The translations under genes and the position numbers were made by a program. A model generated the notes under the pieces. It ran no database searches. It saw nothing but the letters and a program-made list of their open reading frames with translations, and was not told where the DNA came from. DNA of 9,278 bases from Pseudomonadota bacterium (GTDB lineage: Bacteria > Bdellovibrionota > Bacteriovoracia > Bacteriovoracales > Bacteriovoracaceae). Positions 6,720 through 9,278 of the stretch are shown here, piece by piece (position 1 is the first letter of the stretch; each line of letters begins with the position of its first letter). Where the stretch lies: the NCBI GenBank assembly GCA_023432655.1, contig JAEYUK010000176.1, positions 1 through 9,278 of the forward strand. The letters are read 5' to 3'.

Positions 6720-6771
6720 CCTTTGGGAAAGATCAATGTTAAATGCATTCTCTTTCCCAAGGAGGTTTTTT
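6720..6771 (+). terminator. Intrinsic terminator of the plus-strand EF-hand lipoprotein gene
   Basis: TTGGGAAAGA (6723-6732) pairs with TCTTTCCCAA (6751-6760), and CC/GG extends the stem past one bulged T. The 18-base loop can itself form a short AATG/CATT stem. Six Ts follow at 6766-6771. It lies 19 bases after the stop codon. Confidence 0.82.
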
Positions 6772-6832
6772 AAAATTTAAATAATCCTTCAGGTTTCTTA
6801 ATTAGAATCTCTAATAAGCGCCGGGAGTGATA

Positions 6833-6861
6833 ACAAATGGCCGATTAGTACGGCCATTTGT
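6833..6861 (+). promoter_or_regulatory. Strong hairpin in the leader of the BON-domain gene
   Basis: A perfect 11-bp inverted repeat, ACAAATGGCCG (6833-6843) and CGGCCATTTGT (6851-6861), with a 7-base loop. It stands 11 bases before the AAGGAG ribosome site of the BON gene. Only ATTTT follows, so it is a poor terminator; a leader stem that protects mRNA or controls ribosome access is the alternative. An AT-rich hairpin (6797-6818) containing a TCTAAT box that could be a -10 element precedes it. Confidence 0.5.
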
Positions 6862-6884
6862 ATTTTGGAACCAAGGAGTTTTTT

Positions 6885-7352
6885 GTGAGTCCACGAAAAG
6901 ATAACTGGGGCCCAGGAGGTTTCAGTGATCAGTATGATAACAGTCGTATTAGGAGTATGGATCGTGATCATCGCCCCGGTGGAGTAACGGGAATTCCCTT
7001 CGAAGATGATTTTGATATCGAAACCAATGATTATTTCCCGGATCACGGAGAGAAGAGAATTAAAACCCGAGGCTTTTATCACTATGGTGGTTCTAAGCCC
7101 GAGAGTAAAAACTACGAAGGACTTGGTCCCAAAGGGTGGAAACGGACCGACCAAAGAATCAAAGAGGATGTCTGTCTTGCCCTAGAGCGAAGTTTTGAAG
7201 TGGATGCTTCCGGATTAGAAGTCGAAGTTCATGATGGATGCGTCAGTCTGAAAGGCGAAATTAAATCTGTTGGAATGCGAAGGGTGGCCGAAGATTTAGT
7301 GGAAAGTATTCCTGGCGTGGTAGACGTGTTCAGCCAGCTCAGAATTACATAA
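6885..7352 (+). CDS. BON-domain protein, cytoplasmic
   Basis: A 155-residue protein when started at GTG 6885, chosen because AAGGAG (6873-6878) lies six bases upstream; the same frame runs back to a TTG at 6858, which lacks a ribosome site and falls in a hairpin. The C-terminal part (about residues 85-155) is a BON domain. It starts with the motif GLGPKGWKRTDQRIKEDVCLAL, continues to VEVHDGCVSLKGEIKSVGMRRVAEDLVESIPGV and ends in VFSQLRI; the central Gly (G118) and the GEI turn are typical. BON domains bind phospholipid or polysaccharide surfaces and occur in stress proteins such as OsmY, but this protein has no signal peptide. The N-terminal ~80 residues are hydrophilic, rich in Asp, Arg, Gly and Tyr, and probably disordered. 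This build (charged leader plus GPKGxxRxDxRIxEDVC plus BON) recurs in stress-associated bacterial proteins. Its 3' end overlaps the next minus-strand gene by 8 bases. Confidence 0.85.
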   Translation: MSPRKDNWGPGGFSDQYDNSRIRSMDRDHRPGGVTGIPFEDDFDIETNDYFPDHGEKRIKTRGFYHYGGSKPESKNYEGLGPKGWKRTDQRIKEDVCLALERSFEVDASGLEVEVHDGCVSLKGEIKSVGMRRVAEDLVESIPGVVDVFSQLRIT

Positions 7353-7575
7353 CTCGGCCTAGTTTCTCTTCATCATCGGAATTTTTATTTCTTCGGGAAC
7401 GGGCCTCTTTAAGCTTCTCGTCCCATGTTTTTCCCATCACATTAATTTGTTCTAATTGACGTAAGATTTCTTGCTCCATATTGGGCTGAAAATCTTCATG
7501 AGTAGAAGAATCGGATGCAAAAATTTGAGTTGCTGTCGCTAGGACAAACAAGAGTAAAATAGCTCTGAAATTCAT
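7345..7575 (-). CDS. Small secreted protein, 76 residues, probably from a leaderless mRNA
   Basis: I do not recognise this protein. Residues 1-20 (MNFRAILLLFVLATATQIFA) form a good Sec signal peptide, with cleavage likely before SDSS. The mature ~56 residues are hydrophilic and highly charged, predicted helical (MEQEILRQLEQIN... WDEKLKEARSRRN) and could be a short coiled coil; there is no cysteine. The case for a real gene is the signal peptide plus a near-consensus promoter (7582-7610) placed so that transcription starts at or next to the ATG. There is no Shine-Dalgarno sequence, consistent with leaderless translation. A TetR-type palindrome covers the -35 box, so the divergent TetR regulator is the obvious controller. 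Its 3' end overlaps the BON gene by 8 bases, tail to tail. The role is unknown; periplasmic or secreted. Confidence 0.7.
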   Translation of the reverse strand: MNFRAILLLFVLATATQIFASDSSTHEDFQPNMEQEILRQLEQINVMGKTWDEKLKEARSRRNKNSDDEEKLGRVM

Positions 7576-7581
7576 GGGCGG

Positions 7582-7610
7582 ATAATAGACAAATTTGTTC
7601 TCTTTTTCAA
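7582..7610 (-). promoter_or_regulatory. Strong promoter for a leaderless transcript of the small secreted protein
   Basis: On the minus strand TTGAAA (complement of 7605-7610), a 17-base spacer and TATTAT (complement of 7582-7587) match the sigma70 consensus at 5/6 in both boxes. Only six bases (CCGCCC) separate the -10 box from the ATG at 7575. The expected start of transcription is therefore the A of the start codon or a base beside it, leaving no room for a ribosome site. Confidence 0.72.
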
Positions 7611-7625
7611 TCAGTTGTTTGAAAA
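7604..7625. promoter_or_regulatory. Candidate TetR operator between the small secreted protein and the first TetR gene
   Basis: A 22-base near-palindrome: arm TTTTCAATCA (7604-7613), centre GT, arm TGTTTGAAAA (7616-7625), with one mismatched pair. It covers the -35 box of the minus-strand promoter and abuts the TTTACA box of the possible TetR promoter. The first half shares 11 bases (TTTTTCAATCA) with the palindrome in front of the second TetR gene. Operator function is inferred from symmetry, placement and the shared half-site. Confidence 0.5.
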
Positions 7626-7626
7626 C

Positions 7627-7654
7627 TTTACAGAGCTATTGTACAAATTATAGG
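7627..7654 (+). promoter_or_regulatory. Possible promoter of the first TetR gene
   Basis: TTTACA (7627-7632, 5/6), a 16-base spacer and TATAGG (7649-7654, 4/6). An 8-base palindrome, TTGTACAA (7639-7646), lies in the spacer and could be a second operator, but so short a palindrome is common by chance. The transcript would start near 7661, about ten bases before the GGGAGG ribosome site at 7671-7676. Confidence 0.35.
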
Positions 7655-7681
7655 ATAGCGATTCGCTTACGGGAGGCAATT

Positions 7682-8272
7682 ATTCTAGACACCAAAGAGG
7701 CCATTCTTAAAAAGGCACGTAAACTTTTTGCAAAACATGGCTTCGATGGCGTAAGCATCAGAACCATTTGTGATAAAATTCCCTGTAATGTGAGTGCTAT
7801 TTCCTACCATTTTGGGAGCAAAGAAGGACTCTATCGAGAATGTTTTCAAGAGGAAGGTCAGGACGTGCTGGCCCTTATTAAAACGGTTCTTACAGCACCG
7901 GAAAACGAAACCGATCTAAAAAACAAATTAGAAAAATTTTTAATTCAATTTTTTGACCACTGTTACAAGAACAGAGAAACCATTCTTATTATCGGCAAGG
8001 ATGTTGGTTCTAAGTCTGCTATGGATAGTATAGAAAAAATCTTTAACGAAATTCCATGCGGAATAATATCTTTTCTGCAAATTGCCCAGGACCGAAAATT
8101 CATCAGAACTGATTTAAACATCGCCTATATCTGCAGCTTTTTGATTGATCCTCTCTTCATGCAAATTTTGTTTCTTGATCACGAAAAGCCTAAAAGGAAT
8201 TTTTCGGATCCGGATGTTCGTAAGGATTTCATCCGCCAACAACTTTCGCTTATTTTTAGTAGCCTTTTTTAG
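7682..8272 (+). CDS. TetR-family regulator, CecR-like, with probable AUU start codon
   Basis: A one-component TetR repressor of 196 residues if started at the ATT at 7682. The N-terminal DNA-binding domain is TKEAILKKARKLFAKHGFDGVSIRTI, then a helix-turn-helix (about residues 24-43) ending in VSAISYHFGSKEGLYRECF, the hallmark of the CecR/DUF1956-type group. The C-terminal half (about 60-196) is the helical ligand-binding and dimer domain; the ligand is unknown. Start choice: the frame stays open upstream to TTG codons at 7595 and 7619, but neither has a ribosome site, both lie in promoter/operator DNA, and they would add ~20-30 non-homologous residues. GGGAGG at 7671-7676 is five bases before ATT 7682, giving the typical N-terminus (M)LDTKEAIL and the same length as the second TetR. 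AUU starts are rare and controlled by IF3. The gene is divergent from the small secreted protein and followed by its paralogue. Confidence 0.85.
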   Translation: MLDTKEAILKKARKLFAKHGFDGVSIRTICDKIPCNVSAISYHFGSKEGLYRECFQEEGQDVLALIKTVLTAPENETDLKNKLEKFLIQFFDHCYKNRETILIIGKDVGSKSAMDSIEKIFNEIPCGIISFLQIAQDRKFIRTDLNIAYICSFLIDPLFMQILFLDHEKPKRNFSDPDVRKDFIRQQLSLIFSSLF

Positions 8273-8309
8273 TCTTAACTGCTTGAAATAATTAGAATTA
8301 GCAGCTTTT

Positions 8310-8329
8310 TCAATCAAACATTTGATTGA
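8310..8329. promoter_or_regulatory. Perfect 20-base palindrome: candidate TetR operator (possible weak terminator)
   Basis: TCAATCAAA (8310-8318), centre CA, TTTGATTGA (8321-8329): 9-bp perfect arms, the size and symmetry of a TetR operator. It shares the 11-base half TTTTTCAATCA (8306-8316) with the operator at 7604-7625 and lies just before the second TetR gene. Seven Ts follow (8330-8336), so it could also act as a weak, AT-rich terminator for the first TetR gene. Both roles are possible at once. Confidence 0.6.
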
Positions 8330-8352
8330 TTTTTTTGTGAAATTATTTTAAT
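8326..8352 (+). promoter_or_regulatory. Possible promoter of the second TetR gene, near-leaderless
   Basis: TTGATT (8326-8331) overlaps the right arm of the palindrome. After a short 15-base spacer comes TTTAAT (8347-8352, 5/6). The ATG at 8361 is only eight bases after this box and is preceded by CTTTCTTC, which contains no Shine-Dalgarno sequence. The short spacer makes the call tentative. Confidence 0.35.
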
Positions 8353-8360
8353 CTTTCTTC

Positions 8361-8954
8361 ATGATTACAACAGACACAGAAAATAAAAAGAATAATATCT
8401 TGGCCCGGGCCGTTCAGCTCTTCTCTCAGAAGGGTTATGAGGGTGTAAGTGTGAGAGAAATTGCAGAAGCATCAGACTGCAATTTAGCGGCGATTTCCTA
8501 TTACTTTGGCGGTAAAGAGAAGCTTTATGAGGTTTGCGCAAACCTTATCTCTCCAGATGAGGTTAATGATGTCTGTATTAGTCTGACGGCACCCAAAAGC
8601 CGTGAAGACTTCACTCAAAAAGTGGCCCTCTTCTCAAAGGATCTGTGCCGTCTTATTCGTAAGCATTCTAAGGTCATCCGGATCCATATCAATCGATTTA
8701 ATGCCCAAGAACAATTTGTGACTGATTTAGATGAGACAGTTCTGGGACCTACTTATAAAAGTGTCAGGAATTTTCTGAACGAAGGCGAAAAGCTGAGTAT
8801 CGTAAGAAAAAACATCAACGACAGATTCCAGTCTCGGACACTGGTGTCCATTATCCTGTCTGAAGTGATTTATCATGGTGTCGGAAGCACTGACGAAGAA
8901 CTCGAAAACTTTTCTCAGGAACTCGCCAAGAGCTTCACTAACGCTGTTTCTTAA
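8361..8954 (+). CDS. TetR-family regulator, CecR-like, tandem paralogue
   Basis: A 197-residue TetR repressor, similar in length and DNA-binding domain to the gene before it. KNNILARAVQLFSQKGYEGVSVREIAEASDCNLAAISYYFGGKEKLYEVC covers the helix-turn-helix (about residues 29-48) and the conserved SYYFGGKEKLY hinge. The C-terminal domain (about 60-197) is helical and diverged from its neighbour, so the two probably sense different ligands or form heterodimers; this is inference. The ATG at 8361 is the natural start for the family, but no ribosome site precedes it, suggesting a leaderless or near-leaderless mRNA. The 20-base palindrome at 8310-8329 overlaps the likely -35 box and fits autorepression. 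Its stop is only three bases from the stop of the convergent Crp/Fnr gene, with no hairpin between them. Confidence 0.9.
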   Translation: MITTDTENKKNNILARAVQLFSQKGYEGVSVREIAEASDCNLAAISYYFGGKEKLYEVCANLISPDEVNDVCISLTAPKSREDFTQKVALFSKDLCRLIRKHSKVIRIHINRFNAQEQFVTDLDETVLGPTYKSVRNFLNEGEKLSIVRKNINDRFQSRTLVSIILSEVIYHGVGSTDEELENFSQELAKSFTNAVS

Positions 8955-8957
8955 TTC

Positions 8958-9278
8958 TTAGTTTAAGTTAGCGAAGCTCTCTAGTTTCTTTTCATCCAGA
9001 ATGTAGATCGTTTTTCCAATTTGTTCTAGAATCCCTTCATTTTTAAAATCAGAGATGGTTCTAATTACTGTTTCATTGGCCGTGCCGATCAGGGCCGCCA
9101 TTTCTTCCCGTGTCAGTTTAATATCCAGTTTCCAACCTTGCTCTTCCTTCACTCCGTATTTATTTTTTAAAGTGAGTAAGAGCTCCGCCAATCTTTCGCA
9201 AACATTTTTTTGTGACATCGACGCATTTCTGGCTTCCGCCTGTCCCATTTCCTGGCTCAGCTTTTCGATAACTTTGAG
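8958..9278 (-). CDS. Crp/Fnr-family regulator, C-terminal part (5' end beyond the window)
   Basis: The frame is open to the window edge at 9278, so this is the 3' part of a longer gene; an internal ATG at 9248 is not the start. The visible 106 codons begin in the long dimer helix typical of Crp/Fnr proteins (VIEKLSQEMGQAEARN, then VCERLAELLLTLKNKYG). A winged helix-turn-helix follows: KLTREEMAALIGTANETVIRTISDFKNEG is the helix-turn-helix with recognition helix around NETVIRTISDFK, and ILEQIGKTIYILDEKKLESFA is the wing and C-terminal end. The recognition helix has ETVIRTI where Fnr/Crp have ETVSR or ETVGR, so DNA specificity may differ. The N-terminal cyclic-nucleotide-binding-like domain that would show the signal (cAMP, oxygen, NO) is not in the window. 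The gene is convergent with the second TetR gene. Confidence 0.9.
   Translation of the reverse strand, partial: LKVIEKLSQEMGQAEARNASMSQKNVCERLAELLLTLKNKYGVKEEQGWKLDIKLTREEMAALIGTANETVIRTISDFKNEGILEQIGKTIYILDEKKLESFANLN

Noticed and set aside
6798..7154. Minus-strand open frame opposite the BON gene.
   Set aside because: It has no ribosome site or recognisable motifs and lies antisense to a gene with a clear domain; it is a reading-frame shadow.
7639..7646. TTGTACAA palindrome as an independent TetR operator.
   Set aside because: At eight bases it is common by chance and it is not repeated near the second TetR gene; it is mentioned only as a possibility within the promoter entry.
8282..8310. 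CTGCT...AGCAG stem followed by CTTTTT as a terminator of the first TetR gene.
   Set aside because: The stem is only five base pairs with a 16-base loop; it is too weak to call.

Overview
The window looks like chromosomal DNA of a moderately AT-rich Gram-negative bacterium. Abundant secreted proteins and lipoproteins, an oomycete-elicitor-type transglutaminase and CecR-like TetR regulators suggest a Bdellovibrionota/Bacteriovoracia-like lineage. That placement is inference from gene style, not from a marker gene. No tRNA, rRNA, CRISPR array, insertion sequence or phage gene was seen. Nearly all of the window is coding, and the gaps are short and rich in regulatory structure.

Layout. (1) Positions 1-612, minus strand: the N-terminal 204 codons of an arginase carrying an unusual ~70-residue N-terminal extension that resembles the start of a GNAT/autoinducer-synthase-type acyltransferase. 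(2) 731-3293: a LysR regulator (minus) divergent from a YgiD/DODA-type extradiol dioxygenase with a Tat-like N-terminus, followed by a periplasmic YceI lipocalin-like protein. The YceI ribosome binding site lies inside a predicted hairpin. (3) 3344-6701: an envelope or secreted block. It holds a secreted transglutaminase of the Phytophthora-elicitor type (minus) and two divergently transcribed, clearly paralogous lipoproteins, each with one canonical EF-hand loop in a core resembling CHRD/Cu-Zn-SOD proteins. Hairpin terminators separate these units. (4) 6885-7352: a cytoplasmic BON-domain protein starting at GTG. (5) 7345-9278: a regulatory block with a 76-residue secreted protein (minus), two tandem TetR/CecR-like regulators (plus) and the C-terminal half of a Crp/Fnr regulator (minus, truncated by the window edge).

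How the parts may work together. The LysR-dioxygenase-YceI group fits a catechol/quinone-handling or envelope-stress unit. In the TetR block, two palindromes sharing an 11-base half-site (7603-7613 and 8306-8316) lie upstream of the two TetR genes. The first covers the -35 element of a strong promoter whose transcript would begin at the AUG of the small secreted protein, a leaderless mRNA. The first TetR gene has a good Shine-Dalgarno sequence but no ATG/GTG/TTG behind it, and the best-placed start is a rare AUU codon. The small secreted protein, the two TetR genes and their shared operators form the most interesting candidate system here. All functional statements rest on reading the sequence; no database search was run.
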